Shown here: positions 1 through 8,803 of the stretch, piece by piece
Layout of the letters: each line of letters opens with the position of its first letter
How positions within the stretch are numbered: the stretch's first letter is position 1
Notes under the pieces: model-generated
What the model saw: the letters and a program-made list of their open reading frames with translations, nothing else
Told to the model about the DNA's origin: nothing
Database searches by the model: none
DNA from: Paracoccus sp. PAMC 22219
GTDB taxonomy: Bacteria; Pseudomonadota; Alphaproteobacteria; Rhodobacterales; Rhodobacteraceae
Direction of reading: 5' to 3'
Assembly (NCBI RefSeq): GCF_000787695.1
Contig: NZ_BBPH01000102.1
Location: forward strand, 1-43,845
Length of the DNA: 43,845 nt
Made by a program: the position numbers and the translations under genes

Positions 1-250
1 GACGCGAAGGGCGGAAAGCGGACCGATGGCGGTGCAGCATGCCGACGGCGGCACTGGGCTAAAGCAGACCCTCATCATGCCGGACGCTAGGTGAGCGCTA
101 CCAGCGAGAAAATGGGCGGAGAGCCGACCCACGGCAGGGCAGCAGGGCAGCAGAAGCATTGAGCCAGAGCGGTCATTCCTTTATCGCACAGCATTCCTGA
201 GAAAGGACCAGCGGTGCCGTCCGGAAATCGACCGGTGCAGGTGTGGCCTG
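1..250. repeat. Partial array of the dispersed 105-bp intergenic repeat (about 2.3 units)
   Basis: A GGGCGG-AA-GCGGACC type core begins at 9, 114 and, more degenerate, 219, giving exact 105-bp spacing. A second landmark, GAGC(G/A)G followed by AC/TC-ATTC, sits 53 bases after the first core at 62 and again at 167. The same two landmarks with the same offset are found at 23.4-24.0 kb and at 36.8 kb. The window starts inside the array, so its real left end is unknown. It abuts the 3' end of the amidohydrolase gene. No gene is supported here; the short plus-strand reading frame starting at 214 is treated as spurious. Confidence 0.75.
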
Positions 251-262
251 ACCGGGGACGCG

Positions 263-1759
263 CTACCTCCAGGTGCTGTAGTATTCGCGAACCAGATCAA
301 GCGCGGTGTCCGCCAGTTCGGCCATCTCATCGTCACTCTTTGTCCGGGGGCGGAGGTGCCACTGGCGCAAGCGCTCCAATTCTTCTTTATGATCGACCTT
401 CATGAAGGCTCCATCCTTAAAGATCTGGCGACCCGCGACAAAAACCTGCACAACCGCCTCGGCTTTTGCGCGACGCAACAGCACATCCGTGAAGCCAAGT
501 CGGGGGTCCTGCCAAGGATAGGTCACCCGGTCCCAGTCCAGCACAACCAGATCGGCGGCCTGTCCGACCGCCAGACCACCGATGCGGTTGCGGAAGGGCG
601 TTGTCGCGGCACCATGCCGGGTTGCCATCCGAAGGATCTGAGCCGCACCGGGCGCGGGTGCGTCATGCCCCGCAGGGCGATGCAATGTCAGGGCAAGGCG
701 CATTTCCTGAAGCATGTCGCGATCATCGTTGATGCCGGCCTCGTCGATCCCCAAGGCGACGGGAAGGCCCGTGGACAGGAAGGCGTTCAGATCGGCCGTT
801 CCGCTTTTCAGGCGCAGGTTCGACGAGCAATTGTGGCACAGGCACGCGCCTTTTTGCTGGCATAGCGCCAGATCGTCAGCATCCAGCCAGACGCCGTGGC
901 CAATGGTCAGGTCAGGCCCCAGCAAGCCAAACCTGTCGATCTGTGCAACGGCGCTGCCGTGGCCGCGGCGTGCAGCATAGTCGCGTTGATAGGGTGTTTC
1001 CAGCAGATGCATGTGCATGGGCGCACCGGTCGCATCATGCAGACGAGCGGCCATCTCCAGCGCGGCATCCGACAGCCAGTGCAGATTGGCAGGGGCGATC
1101 TGGATGGCCACGCGGTCGCGGTTTTGATACTGCCTGCGCAATTCGTGAAACACCTGTGCCTGATCGTCCAGGCTGAGGCCGAAGCCCGCCAGATACCGTG
1201 CCGCGATCGGACGCATCGCGGCGGGCAGAAGGTCCAGAAAAACCTGATCGTCGTCATAGAGCACGCGGTTCTGATCGCGCATTGCGAATGAATAGCTGAC
1301 GCGCATGCCCAAACGATCATAGGCCCCGATGATCCGGTTCGCCCGGTCCAGCACCGCCGTGACATCGCCCGGCGCGCGGCTATGCAGATGCTGGACGGTG
1401 GTGACGCCCGATGCGACCATCTCGAACCCGGAATAGAGCGTGTCCAGTTCAGGCGGCACGTCGCGCAGGCGCAGGCGCTCGGCGAACCACAGCTCCAGCG
1501 GCTGATCCCGCGCGCCCATCTGAAAGGGCGTGACGCCGACATGGTGATGCGCGTTGATCAGGCCCGGGATGATCGCGTGACCCTCGCCGCCGGTCACATT
1601 CGCGTCAGGATGCTTGCGGCGCATGGCGACGTTGGTTCCGGCGTCGGCGACATGGCCGTCGCGGATCAGCAGTGCGGCCTTTTCCAGCAGGATCGGCGCT
1701 CCGTCCGGATCGAACCCGGTCAGGATCGTGTCGGCCGAGATCAGCATGGGTGAGGTCAT
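263..1759 (-). CDS. Amidohydrolase, ATZ/TRZ / guanine-deaminase-like metal-dependent hydrolase
   Basis: This is a 498-residue cytosolic TIM-barrel hydrolase expected to deaminate or dechlorinate an aromatic or purine-like N-heterocycle. All metal-site elements are visible: NAHHH (His71 and His73), HMHLLE (His249, His251, Glu254), GHGVW (His288) and GIDEAG (Asp339). The region CHNCSSNLRLKSG near 308-320 is the family's conserved segment before the last ligand. Closest functional classes by motif are 8-oxoguanine/isocytosine deaminases and AtzB-like enzymes; the substrate cannot be decided from sequence. It is the last gene of the 14-gene operon, and its ATG overlaps the upstream stop as ATGA. 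Length is normal for the family. Confidence 0.9.
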   Translation of the reverse strand: MTSPMLISADTILTGFDPDGAPILLEKAALLIRDGHVADAGTNVAMRRKHPDANVTGGEGHAIIPGLINAHHHVGVTPFQMGARDQPLELWFAERLRLRDVPPELDTLYSGFEMVASGVTTVQHLHSRAPGDVTAVLDRANRIIGAYDRLGMRVSYSFAMRDQNRVLYDDDQVFLDLLPAAMRPIAARYLAGFGLSLDDQAQVFHELRRQYQNRDRVAIQIAPANLHWLSDAALEMAARLHDATGAPMHMHLLETPYQRDYAARRGHGSAVAQIDRFGLLGPDLTIGHGVWLDADDLALCQQKGACLCHNCSSNLRLKSGTADLNAFLSTGLPVALGIDEAGINDDRDMLQEMRLALTLHRPAGHDAPAPGAAQILRMATRHGAATTPFRNRIGGLAVGQAADLVVLDWDRVTYPWQDPRLGFTDVLLRRAKAEAVVQVFVAGRQIFKDGAFMKVDHKEELERLRQWHLRPRTKSDDEMAELADTALDLVREYYSTWR

Positions 1760-2412
1760 GTCGTGATGTCCCTGTGGTCGATGCGCGACCGCACGAGGCG
1801 CATCGCGGCAGGAATAGGCTGGATGATCGGCACCGACAGATTGCCGGCCAGTGCCTGTGCCGCCTCTGCCAGGGGTCCGCCGCCGACGATCAGTGCGCCG
1901 ATGGCGGGATCGGCGGCCAGCGCCGCAAGGGCCGCATCGCGTAGGGCGATGAGCAGGCGGTCGGGGTCGGCGGTCAGGTCCGCCGGATCGCCCTGCGTGA
2001 TCCAGCAGCCGGCATAGGCGGGACCAAAACCAAGATCGCTAGCCCGCTGACTGATCCGCGCGGTCAACTCCGGGGTCGTGGTCACGACGGCAAAGCGGGG
2101 TGCCAGCGCATGCGCCTCGGCCATGGCTGCCTCGGCGATGCCGACGACCGGCACCTGCAGGCTGCGGGCCAGCACCCCCTGACCGGGATCGCCAAAGGCG
2201 GACACCACGATGCCGTCATACCTATTCAGTTGCGGCAGGAGAGCATGCACGGCCAGCGCGGCCCGATCCAGCGCGTCGGCCGTGGTGATCAGCGGCGCGC
2301 CAAAGGGGGCGGTCAGGCCATCGATCGCGCCGCGAAAATGCGGCGTGGCTATTTGGACCATCTGCCCCGTGGTGGCAGTGCTAGTGTTGGGGTTGATCAG
2401 CGCGATCCTCAT
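1756..2412 (-). CDS. Asp/Glu/hydantoin racemase-fold protein lacking both catalytic cysteines
   Basis: A 218-residue protein with the N-terminal INPNTS signature of hydantoin/allantoin racemases (HyuE/HpxA group). In that family two cysteines act as acid and base, one in a C-F-G-D-P-G context and one in G-C-A-G-M. Here the first site reads SAFGDPG (Ala72 in place of Cys) and the second reads VGGGPLA (Gly near 177). The only cysteine is Cys136, in an unrelated position. A classical two-base racemase mechanism therefore seems impossible; it may be a binding protein, lyase or isomerase using other residues. ATGA overlaps couple it to the amidohydrolase and to the deacetylase-like gene upstream. 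Confidence 0.85.
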   Translation of the reverse strand: MRIALINPNTSTATTGQMVQIATPHFRGAIDGLTAPFGAPLITTADALDRAALAVHALLPQLNRYDGIVVSAFGDPGQGVLARSLQVPVVGIAEAAMAEAHALAPRFAVVTTTPELTARISQRASDLGFGPAYAGCWITQGDPADLTADPDRLLIALRDAALAALAADPAIGALIVGGGPLAEAAQALAGNLSVPIIQPIPAAMRLVRSRIDHRDITT

Positions 2413-3302
2413 GTCGGCACCTGATCGGCAAAGCTGCGGGCGATCTGCGCACGGGTGCCGATGAACAGCTCGTCGCGCCTGCGCGCCAGTTCGGCCAAAA
2501 CCCCCGTGAAGGCCGGGAAACGACCCGGGCGTCCGCAGATGCGCAGGTGAAATCCGATGTTCAGCAGGCGCGGCTGCCCGGCGCGGCCCTCCTCCATCAG
2601 CACGTCAAGCGCGTCGCGGACGTAATCGACCATTTCAGAAGCGCGGACAAAACCGTTGGGATGAAAGAACTTCATGTCATTGCTGTCCAGCGCATAGGGC
2701 ACAACAACCAGATCGGGATCGACCGCATCCCGATAGGGCAGATCATCGTCGAACCCGTTCGAAGCATAGAGATACCCCCTTCGTGCCAGCAGATCCCGCG
2801 TCCACGGGCTTTCGGCGCCGCGACAGAAAAAGCCCACCGGGCGCTGCCCGGTCGCGGCCAGGATGGCGTCTTCGGTGCGGATCAATGCGGCCTCTTCGGC
2901 CTCGGGACTGTCGTAATCGGCATGCGGGCGCCACAGCCAGCCGTGCGAGGCAACCTCGTGGCCGTCGCGGGCCAGTTGCGCCAGACCGAAAGGTGCGCGT
3001 TCAGCGGCCCGTCCGCAGGCGAAGATCGTTGCCGGGATGGCATGATCGCGCAGGGCCTTCGCCATCCGCCACAGGCCGGCGCGCGGACCATAGGCAAAGA
3101 TCTGCTCCTGACCGGGATCGGCGCGACCGTCGGGCACGACGCTAAGGACTTCTCCCATCGCTTCGGACCTGGCGTCGCCATCTCCGACCTGCATCTCGGC
3201 ACCTTCCTCATAGTTCAGGACGACCGAGACGGCGCAGCGGTGCCCGCCGGGCCAGCGGATATCAGGCCAGACGCCGCCATAGCCCTGCAGATCTCGGCTC
3301 AT
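2409..3302 (-). CDS. PuuE-type NodB-fold hydrolase (allantoinase/cyclic-imide-hydrolase-like), copy 1
   Basis: A 297-residue polysaccharide-deacetylase-superfamily protein. It has the PuuE-subfamily features: VVLNYEEGAE near the N-terminus, FAYGPRAG in the middle of the N-terminal half, GHEVASHGW carrying the two metal histidines, and a long C-terminal part with FHLRICGRPGR. PuuE enzymes open allantoin; close relatives act on cyclic imides, so ring opening of a hydantoin or imide fits better than carbohydrate deacetylation. The start at 3302 gives a 4-base ATGA overlap with the neighbouring paralogue; an in-frame ATG exists at 3317 but would overlap more. It is a tandem relative of the gene at 3299-4198. 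Confidence 0.87.
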   Translation of the reverse strand: MSRDLQGYGGVWPDIRWPGGHRCAVSVVLNYEEGAEMQVGDGDARSEAMGEVLSVVPDGRADPGQEQIFAYGPRAGLWRMAKALRDHAIPATIFACGRAAERAPFGLAQLARDGHEVASHGWLWRPHADYDSPEAEEAALIRTEDAILAATGQRPVGFFCRGAESPWTRDLLARRGYLYASNGFDDDLPYRDAVDPDLVVVPYALDSNDMKFFHPNGFVRASEMVDYVRDALDVLMEEGRAGQPRLLNIGFHLRICGRPGRFPAFTGVLAELARRRDELFIGTRAQIARSFADQVPT

Positions 3303-4198
3303 GCTGACGCGCTCCACAGTGGCAGGCCGTGAGACGCGCGCCAGTGATGGGCGATCTGGTCGCGCCGCGCGAACCAGACACCCTCATGCGCCAGGGCGTG
3401 GTCCAGGAACTGCTCCAACCCCGCGATGCGGGCGGGGCGACCGATGATGCGGGTGTGCAGGCCAATGGACAGCATGCGCGGCGAATGGGCGGATTCTGCC
3501 AGAAGCCGGTCGAAGGCCGCGATGCAATAACGCGAGAAATCCTCAGCAAAGACAAAGCCCCCACGGTTGAAGAACCGCATGTCGTTTGTGTCGAATGCAT
3601 AAGGCAGCACGACATGCCGCCCGTCGAAATAAGGTATATCATCGTTGTAAGCGTTTGAATCATATAGAAACCCGCCCTGTTCCAGCAGCAGCGCCCGCGT
3701 TTGGCCCGAGGTGGCCGAACGGGTGTGCCAGCCGACCGGCGGCGTGCCCGCCGCCTGCGCGATGGCAGCTACAGTCTGCGCGATCACCCCGGCCTCGTGG
3801 TCGCGGTCCATGCCCACATGGCGTTCCCACCGCCAGCCGTGGGCCGAGACTTCGTGCCCGTCGTCCACCGCCTCGGCGGCGATCCAAGGGGTGCGGGCGA
3901 TCGCGCGTCCGCAGGCGTTCAGGGTCGCGGGAATGCCGCGCGCCGCCAACACCGCACGGATGCGGGGCCAGCCCGCGCGGGGGCCATATTCGAAATGGCT
4001 TTCCATACAGGGATCGATGACATCATCGACCTGCTCGACCGCCTCATAGATCGCCTCGTTCGCCTCGTCGCCGTCGCCGATGCTCAGTTCGGCACCCTCC
4101 TCGATGTTCACGACCACCGAGACGGCCAGCCCAGCATCCCCCGGCCAGCGCATGCCGGGCAGCGGGGGCGCGGGTGTGAAATCGCGGCGGTCCGTCAT
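3299..4198 (-). CDS. PuuE-type NodB-fold hydrolase, copy 2
   Basis: A 299-residue paralogue of the preceding gene. It keeps VVVNIEEGAE, the FEYGPRAG segment, GHEVSAHGWRWERH (metal His residues) and LHTRIIGRPARIAG near the C-terminus. Sequence between the motifs has diverged a good deal, so the two copies probably act on different substrates or stereoisomers instead of being a recent duplication. It overlaps BtpA upstream and copy 1 downstream by 4 bases each, showing tight translational coupling. Cytosolic; no signal peptide seen. Confidence 0.87.
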   Translation of the reverse strand: MTDRRDFTPAPPLPGMRWPGDAGLAVSVVVNIEEGAELSIGDGDEANEAIYEAVEQVDDVIDPCMESHFEYGPRAGWPRIRAVLAARGIPATLNACGRAIARTPWIAAEAVDDGHEVSAHGWRWERHVGMDRDHEAGVIAQTVAAIAQAAGTPPVGWHTRSATSGQTRALLLEQGGFLYDSNAYNDDIPYFDGRHVVLPYAFDTNDMRFFNRGGFVFAEDFSRYCIAAFDRLLAESAHSPRMLSIGLHTRIIGRPARIAGLEQFLDHALAHEGVWFARRDQIAHHWRASHGLPLWSASA

Positions 4199-4992
4199 GC
4201 GAGCGCCCTGTCGCGCACCGTATCCATCAGGCGCGCAATAAGGTCACGGTCCCACCGGGCCGACAGCCCCCCCTGACGCGACATCAGCGAGGTCGACACG
4301 ATGGCCCCGTCCGCCGCCGCCAGCGCCTGCACGATGTTGCCCTGATCCACGCTGCCCCCGATCAGGATCGGACGGCTGACGCCTGCCTGCCGCGCCGCGT
4401 TCACCCGCGCCACGCTGTCGGCAAAGCTGGACCCGGTCAGCACCAGCGCATCGGCGCCGTATTTCTGTGCCGCGACGGCAGCCTCGGCCGGATCCACGTC
4501 AATCAGCGGGCGCGAGGTCCGGTCGAACACATCGGCCATGATCGCAATATCGTTTGCACGCAGGTGGTGGCGATAGGTCACCGCACGCACGGCCAGTGGA
4601 TCGCGGGCACCCTCGAAGGTCATCGCGGCGCCCACGAAGACCTTCAGGCGCACGAAATCCGCCCCGGATGCACGGGCGATTGCAAGAGGCGCCTCGGCAT
4701 CATGGGCCTGCACGATGATGCCAAGCGACATCTGCGGAAACGCCCGCTTGAGGCTGCGCCCGATGGCGGAGGTCAGGGCGATCGTCTCGGGAACGGCGGG
4801 ACCGGATTGACGCGTCTGATCCTGCAGCATGAGGCGGCGCATGCCGCCCGCCACGAACGCCTCGGCATTCTGCAGGGCAAAATCCTCAAGCTGGGACAGG
4901 GTCAGGTCGCGATTTACGGACAGGTCGGGCAGGTGCAGCGCACCGATCACCAGAGGATCGTCTTTGGAGTGGGCAAGGGTCGCGTGGGTCAT
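4195..4992 (-). CDS. BtpA/SgcQ family protein
   Basis: A 265-residue protein with BtpA-family layout: GALHLPDLSVNRDLTLSQLEDF at the N-terminus (shortened here to its key residues GALHLP), a DQT segment, FVRLKVFVGA in the middle, and C-terminal GADALVLTGS plus ILIGGSVDQGN that resemble the phosphate-binding end of a TIM barrel. BtpA was named from photosystem I biogenesis, but most members sit in sugar or nucleoside catabolic operons and are of unknown chemistry. Here it lies between a PfkB kinase and two ring-opening hydrolases, which suggests it handles a phosphorylated sugar conjugate (inference). ATGA overlaps link it on both sides. Confidence 0.85.
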   Translation of the reverse strand: MTHATLAHSKDDPLVIGALHLPDLSVNRDLTLSQLEDFALQNAEAFVAGGMRRLMLQDQTRQSGPAVPETIALTSAIGRSLKRAFPQMSLGIIVQAHDAEAPLAIARASGADFVRLKVFVGAAMTFEGARDPLAVRAVTYRHHLRANDIAIMADVFDRTSRPLIDVDPAEAAVAAQKYGADALVLTGSSFADSVARVNAARQAGVSRPILIGGSVDQGNIVQALAAADGAIVSTSLMSRQGGLSARWDRDLIARLMDTVRDRALA

Positions 4993-5965
4993 GGAAAACT
5001 CTTCGTGGTCGGAATGAAAGGAGGGTGCCCGATCTGGGCCACAAGATCGGCAAGCCGGTCGTTTCGCTGATCCGATGGTGCCGTCAGCAGGGTATCAGGG
5101 CCGAACCCCTCGACGGCAAAGGATGCGGCGACAGTGCCCATGCAGGCCGCCATCAGCGGATCATCGGTCAGCAGCAACCCTGCCAGAAAGCCGCCGCAAA
5201 AGCTGTCTCCGGCCCCGGTCGGGTCAAGGGCTGTCACGGTAAGTGCTGGAATTGGGGTCAGATGTCCGTCGGGCTGACGCAGCAGGATGCCATCGCCACC
5301 CAGCTTGACGAGGGCCAGGTGTGCGCCGGCGTGATGCAGGGCCATCAACGCGGCCTCGCGTGGTTGCCCGGGCATCAGGATCCGAAGCTCTTTCAGACTG
5401 GGGATCACCGCCGTGACGGCGGCCAGAACCCTAGCCATGTCGGGATGGGTGGCCAGATCGGCGGCCCTGGCGCCGGGGTCCAGCGTTACCCGCGCCCCGC
5501 GCATCGCAACTGCCAGGTCCAGCGTTGCCGCCGGATCGTTTCCGGCCAGATGCATCCCCTTGGCTGCGAGCCATTCATCCGGGACATGCGCGGGCAGGAT
5601 CGGATGGCTGCGGCGAAAGATCGGGAAGTCGGGATCGGCATCACCATCATCGGGCGATGACACCTCGTCGCGGCGGGATCCGTCCTGCGCATAGAAGAAC
5701 CATTCGGGGCCGCGCACCCGAACCTGCGATCTGCCGATACCTCCGGTCAAAATCCCGGCGTCCCGGAGCCGGTCCAGCAGATGCGTGGGGTAATTCGCGG
5801 GCACATGGCCCACGATGCCCACCTGTCCCGCCCCCAGCCACAGACGCAGGGCGGCGGCGGCATAGACGGCATTGCCGCCCAAGGCGTTCTCGTTGACCCT
5901 GCCGCAGGCGTCACGACATTGTCGATCAGGATCCCTCCACACGCGATGGCCAATGGGGCGGTCAT
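4989..5965 (-). pseudogene. PfkB-family carbohydrate kinase with N-terminal frameshift
   Basis: The bulk of the gene (4989 to about 5905) encodes a PfkB/ribokinase fold: ENALGGNAVYAA near the N-terminus, and LDPTGAGDSFCGGFLAG with the catalytic GAGD at the C-terminus. The expected start, MTAPLAIACGGILIDN, is present but in another frame beginning at 5965; it is in frame up to about 5905 where a G-run (GCAGGGTC) needs one extra base to join VVTPAAG to VNENALGG. With the join the protein is about 325 residues. The ATG at 5965 overlaps the upstream SIS gene stop as ATGA, which supports that start. Either a sequencing error or a recent inactivation. A second intact PfkB gene lies at 9842-10699. 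Confidence 0.82.
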
Positions 5966-7080
5966 GGCGTCGCGATCAGGTTCAGCGGTGCGCCCAGCCC
6001 CCTCTCGGCGCGGATCACCGCGAGATGATAGGCCAGCAGATGCAGCGGCGCGATCGAAACTAGCGGCTCGAATCCCTCGGGCAGGTTTGGCAGATGCAGG
6101 CACTGGGCCCGGGTTTCGATAGCGGGCGCGGCGCCGGACAATATGGCGATGACGGGGGCGTCCGCATCCTCGGCGACCAGCACCGTGTCCAGCGCGCGTT
6201 CACGCGCCGCGGGATCGGTGGCGATCACGATCACCGGATCGCCGCGCTTGAACGAGCGGTAATGATGCACCTCCTCCAGCGGCAGCGCAAAGGCGTGGAT
6301 GGGGGACAGTTCGCGGATCTTGGCGGCACCGATTGACGCGGCCGCATAGTTGGGACCAAGGCCGGTCGTCAGCACCAGATTGGCGGACGCGATACCCCCC
6401 GCCAAAGACCGGCATTGGCTGTCCAGACCGTCAATCTGCGCGTCGATCACGCCCGCCAGTTCGTCCAGCAGTCCCGCGCGGCTGCCCGCTCGTCCGATCC
6501 GCGCCGCAATCTCGACCAGCAGTGCCATGGTCGCGGACGTCGCTTGCGTGGGCCAGCCGCGCCGGGTGGCTTGGACTATCAGCGACAGGTCACACGAGTG
6601 GGTGATCGGGCTGCCTTCGGTATTGGTCAGGCCAAGGGTGATCGCACCCTGCCGCGCCGCTGCGGCCACGGCTTGCATCACAGCAGGTGTGTTGCCGCCC
6701 GAACTGATGCCGATGGCCAGCGTGCCCTGACCGACCGCTAGAGAGGGATAATGCGCGTGGTCCAGCGCCTGCACGGTCAGAACCGGCAGGCTCGACGCGG
6801 TCTCCATCGCATGGCGCATCGCCATGCCCGCAAACCAGCTGTCGCCGCACCCAAAAACGGCGATGTGTCGGAACGGCGTGTCGGCAGCCATCCGGGCCAG
6901 CCCGTCAAGGCCTGGCGCCGCGCTGGCCAGCGTGTCGCGGATGGCCTTGCCCTGCCCACCCATCTCGTCGCGGGTGCGCTGGACACGGCCAAGCCGCGCC
7001 TCGTTGCGGGCATCGTCGCGTGACGGTTCGGCAGTCAGCGCCCGCAGGCGCGCAGTGAAATCTGTCATCTCGTCGTCCAT
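5962..7080 (-). CDS. Double SIS-domain protein (GlmS/FrlB-like isomerase or deglycase), copy 1
   Basis: About 372 residues with two tandem SIS domains. Domain 1 carries VFGCGDSW (76-82) and the phosphosugar-binding GISSGGNTPA (124-133). Domain 2 includes LGPNYAAASIGAAKIRE and LPLEEVHHYRSFK, where the Glu-x-x-His pair sits at the place of the active-site residues in FrlB/GlmS-type proteins. FrlB-like enzymes split fructosamine-6-phosphates made by PfkB kinases, and here the next gene is a PfkB kinase overlapping by ATGA. The start at 7080 (MDDEMTDF) leaves 5 bases after the permease stop; ATG at 7068 is an alternative. Upstream in-frame sequence is only a shadow of the permease gene. Confidence 0.87.
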   Translation of the reverse strand: MDDEMTDFTARLRALTAEPSRDDARNEARLGRVQRTRDEMGGQGKAIRDTLASAAPGLDGLARMAADTPFRHIAVFGCGDSWFAGMAMRHAMETASSLPVLTVQALDHAHYPSLAVGQGTLAIGISSGGNTPAVMQAVAAAARQGAITLGLTNTEGSPITHSCDLSLIVQATRRGWPTQATSATMALLVEIAARIGRAGSRAGLLDELAGVIDAQIDGLDSQCRSLAGGIASANLVLTTGLGPNYAAASIGAAKIRELSPIHAFALPLEEVHHYRSFKRGDPVIVIATDPAARERALDTVLVAEDADAPVIAILSGAAPAIETRAQCLHLPNLPEGFEPLVSIAPLHLLAYHLAVIRAERGLGAPLNLIATP

Positions 7081-7085
7081 GATTG

Positions 7086-7889
7086 TTATCGTCCGATCCG
7101 ATCCAGCCCGATGGTGCGGGCAAGGATGACCAGAACGATCAGTGAGAACCCGATCTGCAGCGCAGAGATTGCCGCGATCATCGGGGTGCTTTCGAACTGC
7201 ACCAGATAATACAGCTCGACCGGCAGGGGCCGTGCCCTGACATCCGATGTAAACAACGCCACCGTGACATTGTCGAAAGCCTCGATGAAGGTGAAGGCTG
7301 CGGCAGCGATGGCCGAGGGCGCCAGTTGCGGCAGTGTGATGCGAAAGAATGTCTGCGCCCGGCCAGCACCCAGATTGGCGCTGGCCTCGTCCAGACCGGG
7401 ATCCAGAGCAGCCAGCCGCGCCATGACGATCCGCACCACGAAGGGCAGGCAGAACACCGACAGGCTGACCACCAGCATCAGGTCCGACTGGCGCCATGCG
7501 AAATAGGCGCCAAAGAACAAGGTGGCGATGCCGATCACCATCCCGGGCATCATCTGCGGTGACAGCAGAAAGGCGTTCAGCGCACTTTTGCCGCCGAACC
7601 GTCCCCGGATCGCGGCGAATGCCGCCGGGATGCCCAGGGCCAGACAGACGAGCATGACCAGCCCCGCCACCCGCAGCGACGTCAGGAAGGCATCCATCAG
7701 CTGGCGATTCTGGAACACCTCGCCATACCAGTGCATCGAAAACCCCGATGGCGGAAAGGCGATGTAGCCTCTGGGTTCGAACGAGATGGCGATCACGATC
7801 AGGCTGGGACCCACCAGCAGCAGAATGGAGAGACAGGCCAGTCCGATCAGGACCGCCTTGCCGATGCGGTCGAAAAGCGATTGGGTCAT
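7086..7889 (-). CDS. ABC transporter permease, PotC-like
   Basis: A 267-residue inner-membrane permease with six predicted hydrophobic segments and the EAA loop DEASANLGAGRAQTF that contacts the ATPase. It belongs to the spermidine/putrescine-iron type (PotC/ThiP-like) class. The ATG at 7889 overlaps the stop of the partner permease (ATGA); a start at 7907 would overlap by 22 bases and is less likely. It should form the channel with the gene at 7886-8803. Substrate is set by the two binding proteins at 11.8-13.9 kb. Confidence 0.9.
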   Translation of the reverse strand: MTQSLFDRIGKAVLIGLACLSILLLVGPSLIVIAISFEPRGYIAFPPSGFSMHWYGEVFQNRQLMDAFLTSLRVAGLVMLVCLALGIPAAFAAIRGRFGGKSALNAFLLSPQMMPGMVIGIATLFFGAYFAWRQSDLMLVVSLSVFCLPFVVRIVMARLAALDPGLDEASANLGAGRAQTFFRITLPQLAPSAIAAAAFTFIEAFDNVTVALFTSDVRARPLPVELYYLVQFESTPMIAAISALQIGFSLIVLVILARTIGLDRIGR

Positions 7890-8803
7890 TTGGGAACCTC
7901 GCTCCACCGCGTCAGGTGCGCCCCAACCGCGGTGATCAACAGGATCATAAGGAAACAGCTGCCTAACAGCAGCGTGGCCAAGGCGGCCCCGCGCGACCAG
8001 TCCAGCACCACGATGGTCTGTTCATAGACCTGCACCGCCAGCGTTGAATAATTACCGCCGCCCAACAATTGCGGGATGATGAAGTTGGTATAGGATACCG
8101 CGAACACCAGCGCAAAGCCCGCGACGATGCCCGGCAGGCTCATCGGGACGACCACCTTGAAGAAAGTGGCAACCTGACCGGCGCCCAGGTTCAGCGACGC
8201 TTCCTCAAAGCGGCGGTCACGTTCGGCCAGAACCGCCAACAGCGGCAGGATCATGAATGGCAGGTGGATCTGCGTCATGCCGATCAGCACCGCCATCGAG
8301 GTGTTTAAGATCTGCAGAGGCTGGTCGATGATCCCTGTGGACAGCAGTGTCTGGTTCAGCAGGCCCCGCCGCCCGCCCAGGATCACGATCCACGCATAGG
8401 CCCGCACCAGCGCCGAGGTCAGCAAGGGAGAGATGATCGCCACCAGCAGCAACGTGCGCCAGATGCCCTGCAGATGGCTGAACGCATAAGCGACCGGATA
8501 GGCCAGAAACAGCGTCAGGGTCGTGGCCACGACAGCCACCCAGAAGCTGCGCCAGGTCAGCCGCCAGACCAGCGGATCGGTCAGCACCCCGGTCATGTGT
8601 TCCAAGGTAAAGCTGCCATCGGCGACCTGTCCGCGATCCAATGTGACAAAGCCGAAGCCCAGCAGCGTTACGATGGGCGCGACCAGGAAGACCGCCAGAT
8701 AGACCAGTGCAGGCACGGCGGGCCATAGGCCTCCGCCTTCCAGGATGCGCCTGCGCCACGAAAAGCGGCGGGGCGGCAAGGCGTCAAGCGTGACATCAGA
8801 CAT
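7886..8803 (-). CDS. ABC transporter permease, PotB-like
   Basis: A 305-residue permease with a cytoplasmic N-terminus followed by a first membrane segment (PALVYLAVFLVAPIV) and five more. The EAA loop reads EEASLNLGAGQVATF. The start at 8803 overlaps the ATPase stop by 8 bases. Pairs with the PotC-like subunit downstream; together with PotA-like ATPase and the binding proteins it makes a complete importer. Confidence 0.9.
   Translation of the reverse strand: MSDVTLDALPPRRFSWRRRILEGGGLWPAVPALVYLAVFLVAPIVTLLGFGFVTLDRGQVADGSFTLEHMTGVLTDPLVWRLTWRSFWVAVVATTLTLFLAYPVAYAFSHLQGIWRTLLLVAIISPLLTSALVRAYAWIVILGGRRGLLNQTLLSTGIIDQPLQILNTSMAVLIGMTQIHLPFMILPLLAVLAERDRRFEEASLNLGAGQVATFFKVVVPMSLPGIVAGFALVFAVSYTNFIIPQLLGGGNYSTLAVQVYEQTIVVLDWSRGAALATLLLGSCFLMILLITAVGAHLTRWSEVPK

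Noticed and set aside
2409..4198. Calling the two NodB-fold genes chitin or peptidoglycan deacetylases
   Set aside because: No signal peptides, and they show PuuE-type EEGAE and GxRAG features within a cytosolic N-heterocycle operon.
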